Assembly: GCA_016165875.1 (NCBI GenBank) | Contig: JABBOT010000011.1 | Location: 7,370,211 to 7,434,210 of the forward strand | Direction: 5' to 3' | Length of the DNA stretch: 64,000 nt | DNA from: Acanthopleura granulata | Taxonomy: Eukaryota; Mollusca; Polyplacophora; Chitonida; Chitonidae | Part shown: piece after piece, positions 27,851 to 40,110 of the stretch | How the letters are laid out: every line of letters starts with the position of its first letter | How positions within the stretch are numbered: the first letter of the stretch is position 1 | Made by a program: the position numbers and the translations under genes | The notes under the pieces: model-generated | What the model saw: only the letters and a program-made list of their open reading frames with translations | What the model was told of the DNA's origin: nothing | Databases searched by the model: none

Positions 27851-27866
27851 CCCCCCCCCCCCCCCC
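27851..27866. repeat. Homopolymer C16
   Basis: Sixteen C in a row; the minus strand is G16, which could fold as a quadruplex and is prone to length errors in sequencing. Confidence 0.9.
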
Positions 27867-30689
27867 ATGGGATGTAATAGACCTCCACCTTCCGTGTATA
27901 TAGTCAAATCCAGATATCACCTTTAAGCAATCTGGGACATTTAACACGCTGCCGTCACTTTGTTCGTTCCTGGTTTTATGTTCGCTATCATCTACAGATA
28001 ATTAATGCATATTCATTTATTCAGGGATGCTTTGGGATTCACCCTCTTCATCAGGTTCGGTAACAAAAGATCATCCTTTATTAGGTTATAACTGGCAAGA
28101 CAAATATGACACGGCCATGCGAATGTAATCCTTTACAAACATCAACAAGCTCCCTTTTTCGACAGCAGTCACAAGGAACGCTCGTCTCTTTTTAACAGCA
28201 TCCATTGTCTCGGGGACTCGCAGAACTGTTGTCAAATTAAAACTAAAATACATAATATTCAAAAGAAGAATGCCGTAGTGCCATTAGTTTCTTTTTCACA
28301 TGGTATCATGTTGTTTTCAATAATGGCGTTTTATTGAATTTTATTACTTCAAAGCAAACTAGTTGTGTTTTATGAATCAAAATTTAGTCCTTTAATAGCT
28401 TGTCTCTAAGAGGACCAGTGTTGAAACAGGAATTCTTACGTGAATCTAAATTCGTGAATTGTTAAATATTCCTTGGTCGTTCAAAGTAGTTCTCAAGCAG
28501 AATGCGAAATGTGTGAATTTTGTGAACAGTTCAACTGGCTACCATGTCTATTTGTATGTCTTCGAAATAATAAGAAAAAAAAACGAAAATGTTCTCACGT
28601 TCTTATCGCCAAACGGTTAAGGGCTCATGCACAAAAAAATTCAAAATCAAAACTGACCTTTAAGTACAATATTATAAAACAAGTCGCTCTTTTCTGTATA
28701 CCTTCTATTTAGCGTACAACAATCAAGGTTTGCAGAATCTGTAGTAAAAGCTTTTCTAGAAATAGTAGCATCATGAAGCCATTTCCTAAATTTAAGAACG
28801 AAATTTCCCAACCGTTCCTCTGTATTATAATGAGTTTACGGACTACACACATGTATAAAAATAAAGCTAAAAATTATGAAGTTTATCCTAATGATTTTTC
28901 AACGGCATTATGATGAACTTTAGTGCACTGGGCATATATAAGTATAGAAAAAAAATCACTCAGTCTACATTCAGTATAATTTTAAGTTGATAATTTACTG
29001 ACCAGCAGATAAGGAAAACTGTTATGCCAGTGGAATATTTCAGCAGATAAATGCGTTGGAGTGAATCTTCATAATTTCGAGAATTATTCTTTGAAAGGTG
29101 AGTGCATTCTGAATTACACAGATTATTCATATCAACAATGTTATAAATTATGACAGCGACAATTAGTTCTGACGAATTCTCCATTACTAATGACATTAAC
29201 AGCGTTGTATTTTGTATCGTAAACCTTTAACATCAATTAACCCTTTCCCCTCGCAGCATTTCTTCCCCCTTGTTGTAACTCTTGTTCTGTCTGGCGTTTT
29301 CCCCCTGGAAGACATTTTCCAAATTATCAATACCTCAAATCAGGCATTCCGACCGTCTAATCGTTACAGGCTAATGCCGATCTCTGAAAGAGCCGCTTAA
29401 ATAAAGAGCCGAACGTTTTGTACAAGGATGGTCTAGTATTTTTAGCTGACAAATTTGACAAACGGGTCATTACTACTTGTCTGTAAACTCAATTCAGTTC
29501 AAGCAGTCGAGCTACTCGAAGGGAACAATACGGACCAGGGCTGGAACACAGCGGGGATCTCTTCTGCCTTAGAGGTAAGAAGAAAGCGCGATGCAACGGT
29601 CTGCGGGCCTGGGTCATTCATTCGGTTTTCGTCTCGAGCTTCGGTGAAAAACTGTCGGCTCGCTGAATGGGAGACGTGTGAAAAGAACGCTAAGCAGATG
29701 GTTAGTTGTTCGTCTATTGAAAACCGGCGAATCTTCGGACTTAAGAAGTGGAAAATAAATCAGTTAGTTTAATAAACTCTCTTACACTATTTTAACTTTA
29801 ATGGTCGTTGACAACTGGGTTTGAAGGGCTGTCTTAGGATCGAGTACCCACTTGATGCCCGCGGGTTAGAGAGAAAATGCCGGTCCTCACTCTCAGGCTA
29901 CAATAACAAACAGCCAACGGGCACAAGTGATGGTTAATGCTGTTTTCTTAAGCCCCGTGGTGGGACAGGTACATCAGGTAAGTTGGCGATAACTTGCTGA
30001 CATCTCCGACACTCATTCAAGACGAGAAAATTCGGGTCCGCGCCGTATATTCCAATATGTCACACTAAGGTATATTTTCATATAATTTAATCTATTAATT
30101 TCAAGCTTAAAATACTGTTGTGAGAACAGTAAGCGATTCCCCATACTATGTTTTGGCGTTAGTGAAAAATTATAAGCCTATTTTATGAGCGCAAAGCCTT
30201 TTTTGACCATACTTAGACATACGGAGTCTATATTCATAACGCTTAATATGGGTTACAATCCAAGACAAATCTGTTACCATTTGATCCTATAGAATTGCCA
30301 ACTAAACATTTTCAACGTTTTAAATTTCGATTTAAATTGTGGAGATAAAATTAAGAAATTATCACACCTTTTAAAGTTCACCGCACAGTATAAAATTCCC
30401 GTGCAGGTATAACAGAAGTGCAATTAGACCACTAAATGCATGAGTTATATTTCTTGTACACAACACCGCTTATGTTTAACGCTTGATCTTCGTTGCAAAA
30501 AACATTTATCATTTCTCTATGAAAAATATGCACTATATACGTTCAGTCACAAATATTTATTCTTTGTCATTGAATCCTCCTCTTTTCCGCAGAGAAATGA
30601 ATGTTTTAACTGTCACCTCGTAAAAAACATCCTTGTACGTATACGTGAATTAAAAGTTTGCTTGTGTATTCCAAGACACATTTATTGTG

Positions 30690-30741
30690 TCAGTGATTTC
30701 TTGAGTATGGCATTAAGTAACAATCAAATAAATAAATAAAT
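30690..30741 (+). mobile_element. SINE tail fragment
   Basis: GTGATTTCTTGAGTATGGC, then ATTAAGTAACAATCAAATAA and further AAAT units. It matches the 3' end of the SINE family at 4418-4520 with several substitutions. Confidence 0.55.
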
Positions 30742-31582
30742 GCTATCAATGATATAAACTTGACTAACTATACAGGGAAGTAAATATACACGAGATACAC
30801 TATGTCGTCATGCCATAGGTGGGAATCAATCGACGTGAAAAGTAGACGGTTGCAAATTGGATCCATTGCATAAGGGTGTATTTCCTTAACACACACTCAA
30901 CACCAATTCTAAATGTTTATTTCATACGGTTTAGCGTGCACATATACAAATGCTACAATCCGTAGTACCACACGCGAAGAAACCTTTATACTGATTCTTC
31001 ACAGTAAATGTACATGTACGTAGATATGAACCAGTTTGAATGGTTTATTTTGAAAACTATGCTGTTGCTGTATGCATATAGCCGCATGCACAAGGGACAA
31101 TTGTATATTTGGTATCCACGGAGCAGTTAAATTTGCTGCATGCAAGAGAGAGACCATTTATTCGTGGAACACGATTATAAGACATAGTGTATTGTACTGT
31201 AAATTCGCTCATGCTGTGATTTTTTGTCAAGAAATTGTAACCGTACCGAAAAATCAAAATATATACGTTAAAAGAGAGCATTCATATTTGTCCGCTGTGA
31301 ATGCAGAAAAAATGATATTAGAGTGCTTGTTTTTCCTGATTGGCGTGGTAAGTATCTGGATGTATACAGAGTCTGTATTTAGTGAGGGTAATTATGAATG
31401 CTGACGGCGACAATTTATCTCCGTCGCTGCTCGAGTCCTTCGTTAAACCATGTGGTTATCCATCCCGAATTATAACGGTTATAGGCGCAATGACTAACTG
31501 TATGAAAATACTTGTCTGGATGTCTAATTCACGAGAGAAAAATGATGTAGGATTTTGGACAGCGTAAACTATGCCGAGCTAC

Positions 31583-31589
<7 letters not shown>

Positions 31590-31640
<51 letters not shown>
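31590..31640. repeat. (TA)n microsatellite, about 25 units
   Basis: Uninterrupted TA dinucleotide run, the longest in the window. Confidence 0.97.
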
Positions 31641-31642
<2 letters not shown>

Positions 31643-34570
31643 AATCGTCGCAGTTTCTATCCAGCCCGGTTGCCCACTGTGGAAGGCGCACGGATCTCAC
31701 AGATGATGGCATGTATCCTTTATTTCACTTCCGCAATCTCCAGAGACCCACATGACATCGGCTAGTTCATTGTGATGTCGGGAGAAATAGGTTCTTTTTT
31801 GGAGGGGAGGGGAAATTGGGGGTATAAATAAAATAAGGAGATAAAATAATCAATTATTGCACTGATGCAAGTTGATCATTGGGTAAATCAGTCCTTTGTA
31901 GGCCTGGAATATGCCAAAAATGTCGTAACTCGACTCGACTGCTGTCGCGTGCTTTCATATTTATACCCAACATTCAATCCCTGCCTCAGCTTATACACGG
32001 CCGACCCCACATATATACCACTGCTGGGTTCCTCAATTAGGCCAATTATTTACCCGGTTGAGTATATTTGACGCGTCTTCACGAAGTCTAAGTATTTGGC
32101 CAGGCCTAACCGCTTCCAGCTGAATGATTTTAAATCTCGCCGTCTACTGGCGAATGGAGTTCCCAGGGGCGATTATCTTCAGAAGACAGTTTGATGCTTT
32201 TCCTTGTAAATTCGTTAAGCAGTCATGGTTGATTACTGACGCCTTAGCACGTGAAATTTGAATTCTTACAGTAGCCAAGAGAAGCATGTCAAATCTCCAT
32301 TGCAGATAACGTTATGGAGTTTGGGGTTCATTGGTATTTAGAAAAAGTAACGGTTCCATTTCCCTTTCTTTGAACGACAGCGCGAACTGAACCATGTCAG
32401 TGTTATCTTTACTAATGGTATTAAATATGGCGGACGTGTGCTATTATGGGTCATCTACCAAAATAAAATTCACATTACCTTTTCAAATAACAAATATGCA
32501 TTAAATCACGTTTTAGACATTATACAAAACTGCTATTACTTAAAAGTACATTATAAACCACAGGTAAAAACGTGCAGATAAGATATATAGTATAGTATAT
32601 AGTATATAGTTTATAGGACCAACAAAGCAATATATTAGTTGATATACATATTACTTTTATAAGTTTAAATATAAATCTTCTTACCAGGGAAAATCCACCA
32701 CAAACCTGAAGTCTGAATAAGAATTACTTATGCGCAAAATATAACACTATATGTTATATAAAAAAAAAAAATACAGTGGGAACGTCACCGATTCACACAA
32801 CAGATGAGAGGTCTGTACGCTCTGTTGGATAGATTTATTTCAACTATTCGAACTGAGAATAGTTAAATGAGAAACGACTTCGGTATTATGTCAATTATCA
32901 TTTGTCGCCTAGCACAAATATCGGACAGAAATATAACAGTTTTTTTTTCTCTTTTTTTAACAAGGATCCTACATGTATTAATGCAGATATTATCCAAACA
33001 GAACACCATGCATGCATATCAGTTATGGGGCGACAGGCTATTTTCTTCCCAAGTTGATCATTGGTGTTACAAGTTCGAATCAAGGTCTCCTAGGTTAGGA
33101 TGCAGCTTCAAGAAGAGTGCGGTGAGCTATATTCAGGTAACTCTTATTTCCGCGCTGCCAAATGACTTTATTAAAAGTGACAACAGCACAGCAGTTTGAG
33201 AAATCCCTGATCACTGACCTCTAGTATGTAGCGTTTTTGAGTGCTGATTTATTTTTACCTAATTCTACCGAAGCCATGTTGGTAGAGGGCTTGTAAGTTC
33301 TTCATTTTTAAATACTTACATGAACAGTTAAAATGAAACCCTAACTGAGGTAAAATGACAAGAGGCTGGGTTTTAGCGGTAAAGTGTGACCATTTGCCAA
33401 CTATCACACTGTCGTCGCTGCTCTGCTTTTCCGCTCTATACATTACTGTAGTGTTTTATATTTAATGTTACAGCTGTAGTATAAGTATAAGTTTTTGACT
33501 GCATCTTTAAACACCAACTATAACGTTCCATCGAATAAATAAATATTTTTTTAAGTGCATGCATAGTATATTAACATTATGGTAAAATGTTCGTATCTCT
33601 TTATGTATGTCAGTAAGTTCATGATATTGCGTAATTGTGATAGGTGGACATTAACGTCATATTGGGACAATTAATGTATCATGAATAGCGTATAATAAAT
33701 CTGCATGTATACAGCTAAATCTGTATATCCATAATACACACCAGATGTCTTAACCGAATAAACAAACATACAAAATACGCTACACTTAAAATAGACACCG
33801 CATGTATACACGTTGTCTCGTCTTTCTTAGCCGACTATCTGGAAAATTGTCAAGTCAGATTTGTTTTAAGTTTACTTCAGCAAGCCACTGCGAATGTCCA
33901 AGATTTCCAGAAGATAACTTTATTAGATTTAACGGTAATTATTTATGTGGCGTAAACTAGCTATCACTCATCCATTCATATTCCAAAACACTTCAATTTG
34001 TTCTGATGAAAATTTTCACCGAGGTGAACCATGATACTGGAAGAAACCTTATACTTCCGTATGGTAAAATGGGAATGCAAAAACTTGGCAAACATACAAG
34101 AAGATATTAGTGTCAAGATAGCCAATCGGTTTCCATAACACAACGCTTGTCAGTGTGAAACAGCGCGATATGCAAATGACATCCTTGTAACAGGAAGTCA
34201 GATAAGCAGACCTGTGCACAACAAAAACTCAAGAATTCAAAAGGCCATTATTTTCCATACATATGAGCAGGCCATACGTAGATTAATATATGCCATGTAA
34301 TGTAATTTGCACCGGTAAGGTTAAAATATACATTAAACTGATACGCTATGTTATATATATGTGTATATATACAAAATACACATATACAAACATATATATA
34401 TATACAAACAAAATTGTATAGAAATAGAAATATTCATGTTGTCTATTTGGTTTATTTAAACGTCAAAAAGGCTAGAATAATTGTAGTCCCATATGTTAAC
34501 CAACAGGAAAGTTTAAGCCCATTCGCCTGTTTGGAATATAGACGTGTCTTCTTGACTTTCGAACTAAGAG

Positions 34571-34618
34571 ATGTATGTATATATATGTGTGTGCGTGTTT
34601 GTGTGTGTGTGTGTGTGG
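34571..34618. repeat. (TA)n/(TG)n compound microsatellite
   Basis: A short TA run passes into a TG run with two interruptions. A looser TA/CA-rich stretch lies at 34343-34410. Confidence 0.9.
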
Positions 34619-34740
34619 ATATTATATATGTTGATGAGAAGTGTTATTTCTCCTGGGCATGCGCAGAAATGATATGAATTTTATTTCATTTATTTGGTAA
34701 TTGTGTTGTTTTATGGCTACACAGGGATGGATACGGAGAT

Positions 34741-34776
34741 TACTTACTTATTTATTTCATTGTCGCTTAACTACAG
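34741..34776 (-). mobile_element. Possible degenerate SINE tail
   Basis: On the minus strand, TAGTTAAGCGACAATGAAAT followed by AAAT-like units, weakly similar to the TTAAACACCAAT-AAAT tail. ATACGGAGA occurs on both sides (34731-34739 and 34779-34787) and could be a short target-site duplication. Confidence 0.3.
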
Positions 34777-37128
34777 GATACGGAGAGCAATGTCGATCTC
34801 ATTACAGCAATGATTTATTTGTGGTGTGATTTTAAAAGACGTTACACTATGTCTCTCGCACGTCCCATCTGCCATGCCTGGAACAAACCCTGGTGAAAAA
34901 TACTGTGTTTGTCAGAACATAAGATATGAACAGATGCGTTACCCAGTTTAAGATCGGTGTTATATAAGCTACGGTCTCAAACTTAAACAGCCTGTCAAAG
35001 AGTTGGAGAAGTTTTCTGATAAGAGCCAAAGATATCGCTCGCATTTATATATTGAGACAGACCTTCCGTCCCTAGGAAAGCCGTGCGAGGCGACTCCGGA
35101 TTGACAGCTTGGGTGAATGGGTTAAACTTTTGTTAATACGGGATTTGAGAGCAATTCAATCTGGTCGGCCGTCGACAAGCCCAGCCACCGAGAAAACCAA
35201 CATACCTCTAAGCCCACATGTCAAGGATTTGAGAGGAACCACTTGCGCTTTGTTCCCTCACTTTCTAACAGGGAATCCCGAAAGGGTCAGGCATCATGTC
35301 CCCCCACCCAGAGATTATCCGTCCGAGCTCTCAGGGCAGACGTGTCTCATTAGCGCAACATTGGTGGTAGCAGACGCAGGGACAGAGACACTAACAAAAC
35401 GCTCACCCACATCCTAAAGTTTTCTAATCCACAGACACTTCGTCTGAATGAAAGTGACCGGCAACAATTAAGAGGGTTTTTCTTCAAGCCCCTTCGATGG
35501 TCTCGCCTCTCTTTCGGCTAATATTGCTCAAGAAAGAGCCACTTCCGAGTCGGCGCGAGCCAACAATGGCCACTTCTAAGGCAGACGACGGAAATGACCA
35601 AGGCAAGGCTGGAATAATCATAACAACAAACGCGACGAAAGAGGGGCTTGATCCCATTATTAGACCTCAGATTATTAAAACCGACCACTCCTCACTTAAT
35701 GTGGTCATTAATGAAATCCATTGAACATTCTGCGGGTTTATTGCTTAAATACTCGTGCAGATGATACAGTTTTGCAAGCAATAATGTATAGGCCAGTTCT
35801 GGTATAATGCATATAGTCCGTAATAAATTTGGTTAATGTTGCATTAAGTGTCCTGGTGCCGAGTCAACAAGATAATTTCTGATTTTATAGTCGAAGTTTG
35901 AAATATGATTTTAGGGGAAATTTTTCGTCCCTAGAATCAATAATTTTGACCACCTCGATCATCAGTATTATCTTAAGACAAATTTCTCAACATTTCAACT
36001 TCCGTAACTAAACACTGACACATTGCGACAAAGCTTTAAATTTTTACAAAATCACAAATTTTTTTGTGGACTCTGAAGCTAAAACATTCAAAGATAAGAG
36101 GATTTTTTACTGGTGCACAGGATAAACACTGCATTATTTCGCGTCCAAAACCATAAATCAAACCTTCTCTCTGTTATAATATACTGGTATGGCGTATTAC
36201 CAAACAGATATTCATTCAAAGCACCGTTATGGAGACCTTAATGTAAAAAAGCTTCGTGTAATAAATTTTAAGAAATATTTTACATATATTCTTCACGCTA
36301 AATATAAGTTTAAACTGAATGGAACACAATTATTTGTAAACATGAAATCCAGATAAATGAAATATTTCATACTGCATGGCTGGGAAACATTTGACCCTCT
36401 CTACTACAATCATTCACTGAATCCCTCCTTTCTAACATGTGTGAGATTCAAGGCCGTCAGAATTATTTTGGCGGCCGTCCAAACAAATAAAAAAGTTAAA
36501 TTTTCACATTGCCCATCACATGCAGCATTCTACAAATTCTTACAATTAACGGTCCAGTAGACTAGATTATGGGGAAACCAAACGAACGCTGTAGGCGGGA
36601 AACAATGAGGAAAAATTTAAATCTTTTATCATGAAGAAAAGGAGTAACTCGACGCTGGAAAAATTTGACATCGAAAATAAAAAGCGATTGGTGATTTCCG
36701 ATTTACAGAGAACATAGAAACAAATCGATCTATACGTCTTTCTAAAAAACTTAACTAAACACATCTTGTATATATTAATGATTTATATTTTATTTCACTA
36801 TACATTTACACAGAATAGTCATTTTAAAATATAAACGCTGATATTTATACGACGTTTCGGACATGTTAAAAAATGGACATTCAATGAAACATAATAAAAA
36901 CCCCAGTATTGTCGTATAACTGTGATTCATTTTAAAACAATAACAAACAGATAGAATAACCTCGTATATAGGTTTGAGAATAGTTTCTTAAACCTATTTG
37001 CGACTTACAGCACTTCATAAAAACAATTTCGATTCGCAATTTCCAATTTTTGCTCAAAATAGTATTGCGTACATGGAGATTTTGCTTTGTAAAACGAAAC
37101 GTATCAACACTTATAGTATCCAAGCCTG

Positions 37129-37156
37129 TTTATTTGTACTATCTTATTTATTTATT
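37129..37156 (-). terminator. Candidate Zic polyadenylation signals
   Basis: Three AATAAA hexamers read on the minus strand at 37151-37156, 37147-37152 and 37129-37134. They are the first canonical signals I see after the Zic stop at 38501. The two overlapping ones could equally come from an old AAAT-type SINE tail, so the call is weak. Confidence 0.25.
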
Positions 37157-38500
37157 TTTAAAAAGAGGCCATTCTAATTGCTGTTATTTTGATAAAATCA
37201 AAATAAGGACTAGAATAAAATGGCATGCCGCTATAATCTGACATGGATACGCTCCAGTGGCCATCCCTTATATGGCTAGCCCCTGGGTTTCATTGCTAAT
37301 ATAGACGAGATCCTTTATATAAGTATAGAGATAAGTAATGCCTTGGCCTGATTCGCACCTTTTCAAAATCTCTGTCAACATTTTGTTACCTACGCCAGTT
37401 CAGTCTTCAGCGCTAGCCCCCTCAGTATAAACCGGAGATATCAAATAACCAAACCGGATTCGTATTAACGTATGGAAAAATATCAAGACCCAGCAAAAAG
37501 AAAGCTGAATGGCAAGAAGCCGTGCTTAAAACTAGACGTCCACATGTATAGATGGCTTGGTGGTACTCAAGCAGAACTGAGAGGCGTTCAACCAGCTCGA
37601 CAGAGGCATACACACATAAGCCCCCTACAGAAAACCATACACTCACGAACACCTCCAATCCTGTCTTTTCCAGTGCCCTGCATAAAGACTACGTTATATG
37701 CAATATTTTGTTTAGAGGAAAATTGGGATTTCGTTAAGTTATCTTTCATAAGCGCGTGGATCTTTGGGCACAACTGTTCGGGAGAGATAATGAGGATTCT
37801 AATTAGAGGAACATTCGGAAAAGATATGTGCAATTTCAACCATCAAGAGCTGCCATCGTATTAAATTATAACAATAATAAATCTTTCACTTACAACTGAA
37901 CAAAAAAAAAATGAAAAACGCATAGCATAAACTATAGGATTGTCTCTCTTAACCCCCAAAACAAAATAAGTTAATGTAAGGGTTTCTGAGAACATGTGTG
38001 TTTTTATGTGATACACAATCCACGGAGAGAGTTCATGGATTTCGTAGAAGACGGTCAAAGGCTGACGCTGGACAGTGCATTAACGTGACCTTGAACTTAT
38101 ATGGCAGTTTAGTTTGGGTATCTTTTTTCTGATTTCCAACCAGTCACATATTTACAAAAAAAGCTCTTCGTAATATCAGTTGTGAAGGGACACGAGCCTC
38201 ATTTCTCAGTCATGGCAGTGTTTTGCCACCTCGTTTAGTCGCACAACTCCCGTTCTCATGTCGACGTAATCTGTCACAGGGAATGAGCTAGGTGGCGTCG
38301 GGTGACGTCGTGACATAAGAAGGGCGCCACTGTCCACACTAAACTGAGGCGTATGAGCCAAGCAGAACTTGGGTGCGAGGTCTAGCGGGGCATTGTAGAC
38401 TGCAAGGATTTTGATAACACACTTGGTGGAGCCTTAAGGAAAATTGAAAAGTGTTCAACTCACGTGGAACACGTACACGATGAGGGCGGTGAGTGTTTCC
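37157..38500 (-). other. Region downstream of Zic stop, probable 3' UTR
   Basis: Sequence 3' of the Zic stop on the coding strand. I see no AATAAA hexamer close to the stop; the first clear ones on the minus strand are at 37147-37156 and 37129-37134, so the 3' UTR could be about 1.3 kb if they are used. The 38200-38470 part is richer in GC and contains TGACGTC. Open frames at 37422-37864 on both strands have no family features and are considered chance. Confidence 0.4.
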
Positions 38501-39111
38501 TTACGTGTACTGCGCCACCGGCGGTGGGTGGAGAGTGGGGATGTGTCCAATAACGCCTAGATGACCCAATCCGCCAACGGGTGAGTGCTCATTGCTGGGT
38601 GGGGTGGGCATACCGGCGGAACTTTGGCAAACATACCATTCACTCAAGTTCGTTGGGGCGTGAGAGATATGGGAATGCGTGAGTCCTGGGATAGCGTTCG
38701 CCGTGACGGGCAAGGACGTGACGAGAGACGTTGGGAGCGACGCCGCAGGCGTTGACGAAAGTGACGTTGGGATGGGACTGCTTTGTCGTGGCGGCTGAAC
38801 CCGCGGTGTTGTCGTTGTCGGCGGTGGCGTGTCCACGTCGCGGGCAGGAACAGGAGAGTCGTCGTTGTCGATGTGTTCGCTCATGGGGCTGCTGGCCGTG
38901 GAGTCGTAACCGTCGTGAGTTGGAGACGTCTTGCCGTGGACCTTCATGTGCTTCCTGAGGGAGCTTGGGTGGGTGTAGCTCTTATCACAGCCTCGTACCT
39001 TGCAGTTGTATGGCTTGTCACTCGTGTGCACGTGGGAGTGTTTCTTGCGGTCGGAACTGTTGGCGAAGCGTCTGTCGCAGCCGTCGAACTCGCATTTAAA
39101 CGGCTTCTCCC
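38501..39111 (-). CDS. Zic: Zic-family zinc-finger transcription factor, exon 2 (fingers 4-5 and C-terminus)
   Basis: This exon supplies the rest of codon 336 to residue 538 and the TAA stop. The acceptor ...TGATTTGTAG|GGGAGAAG lies behind a T-rich tract, and its phase restores [16 protein letters not shown] exactly. Finger 4 has C342, C347, H360, H364; finger 5 has C372, C377, H390, H394. Finger 5 shows C-x4-C spacing as in Opa-type protostome proteins, where vertebrate ZIC1-3 have C-x2-C. The tail is Ser/Thr/Pro-rich, includes a TPPPTTTTP run, and ends with [19 protein letters not shown], which resembles the family's conserved C-terminal NEWYV-like segment. All zinc ligands are intact and there is no frameshift. 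Exons 1 and 2 join to 1,617 nt including the stop. The first ATG-like start in this exon's open frame is really a GTG codon (V363) inside finger 4 and should not be taken as a gene start. Confidence 0.96.
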
Positions 39112-39719
39112 CTACAAATCAAAACAGAATGAACACAATTAAGAACTTGCAATTCGAAATAAAATTCTAAACATATGCACTATTTTTTTTAAACTACACC
39201 CAAATCCGTGAAAATGGAAACTTTTCCATAAACGACAAATTTTAAATAACCAAAAAAAAAAAAAAAATGATAAACATGTGTACACTAAAAGCATGCATAA
39301 CCCAGATTAAACACGGTTTGGTTAGATGGCGGCTGTACTTAAATATTATTCCTCGGGGACAGACCAATTTTAGTACTTTCTGGGTGAGCAAATATGTAAC
39401 CTAAATTTAATGATATAACACGAATAGTAAAGTCATAATTTACATAAAATTAAATTCAATGTTTGTAAAGGAAATGTATCTAAAATATTTATTTAACGCT
39501 GAAGACTAAGGTTAATATTTTTAACAGGTCGATGTCAGTAGTATCATATAGTATCCAAAATGGTTCATTAATAACTTTATTTTTAAGAGAAAATATTCCA
39601 GAAAGGTCATGGCATAGTCATAAATATCGTGTCAATGAACATGTAGACAGTAACATGTGAAATTATTTTTTTTTCACATTTTCAAACTGAACGGTATCAT
39701 ATATAATGTATAATGTTTA

Positions 39720-40110
39720 TATACAAGTTTCAGCGCATGTTTAGTTGTCAGTGCGGTCGAGCGAGGTCATGTCGAACGGACAGCAACAGCCGCTATTGAT
39801 TATTCCATTGCCTGAGTCAAAGCCTGGCAAACCTCGCCCGGGCCGTTAGAAGATATCTGATCCGCACAGATACGGAGATAATTGAATCAAATGCGACAAA
39901 ACCGTAATCCGGTCGATTGTGGAGCATTCAACAAATGTCTATGACGACATAAACCTGATCGCGTTAACCTTTAGCAGTAAATACTAACTAATCATCGGCA
40001 AGTAATTCAACTGGCCCAATTGGTAATCCTTTTAATAGTCATGTTCGATTGAAATTCAATTGGACTATATAGACATCATGGGCAGGGCCAGCCAGGAAGT
40101 GTACACTGCT
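39720..40110. promoter_or_regulatory. Candidate intronic enhancer of Zic
   Basis: A block of mixed composition inside an otherwise AT-rich intron. It contains two TAATCC sites of the Otx/Gsc/Pitx (K50 homeodomain) class at 39905-39910 and 40024-40029, SOX-like ATTG cores near 39796 and 39807, and GATA-like cores around 39852-39890. A regulatory role is inferred from position and motif density only. Confidence 0.25.

Larger units (their letters stand above)
23911..30689. other. Intergenic, no gene seen
   Basis: More complex parts at 24540-24920, 27640-27900 and 29210-29990; the remainder is AT-rich with a (TA)n run and a C16 run listed separately. An AAAT run at 27225-27240 may be a SINE tail remnant. 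No domain is recognisable in the open frames (for example 29455-29772). Confidence 0.5.
30742..37128. other. Intergenic, no gene seen
   Basis: AT-rich with two microsatellite zones. More complex blocks lie at 31990-32200 and 35090-35740. The second ends in at least four ATTA homeodomain cores between 35656 and 35722. A low-complexity TATAGT repeat lies at 32583-32615. Confidence 0.5.

Noticed and set aside
31555..31765. Frames encoding alternating Tyr-Ile runs
   Set aside because: Translation of the (TA)n microsatellite.
33040..33100. B-box-like AGTTCGAATC on the plus strand
   Set aside because: No acceptable A box or cloverleaf stems around it.
37472..37864. 130-codon plus-strand frame
   Set aside because: Lies in the probable Zic 3' UTR on the opposite strand, with competing frames and no family features.
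38731..39142. Plus-strand open frames of 75 and 119 codons across Zic exon 2
   Set aside because: They lie antisense to conserved zinc-finger coding sequence and arise from its codon composition; no family resemblance.
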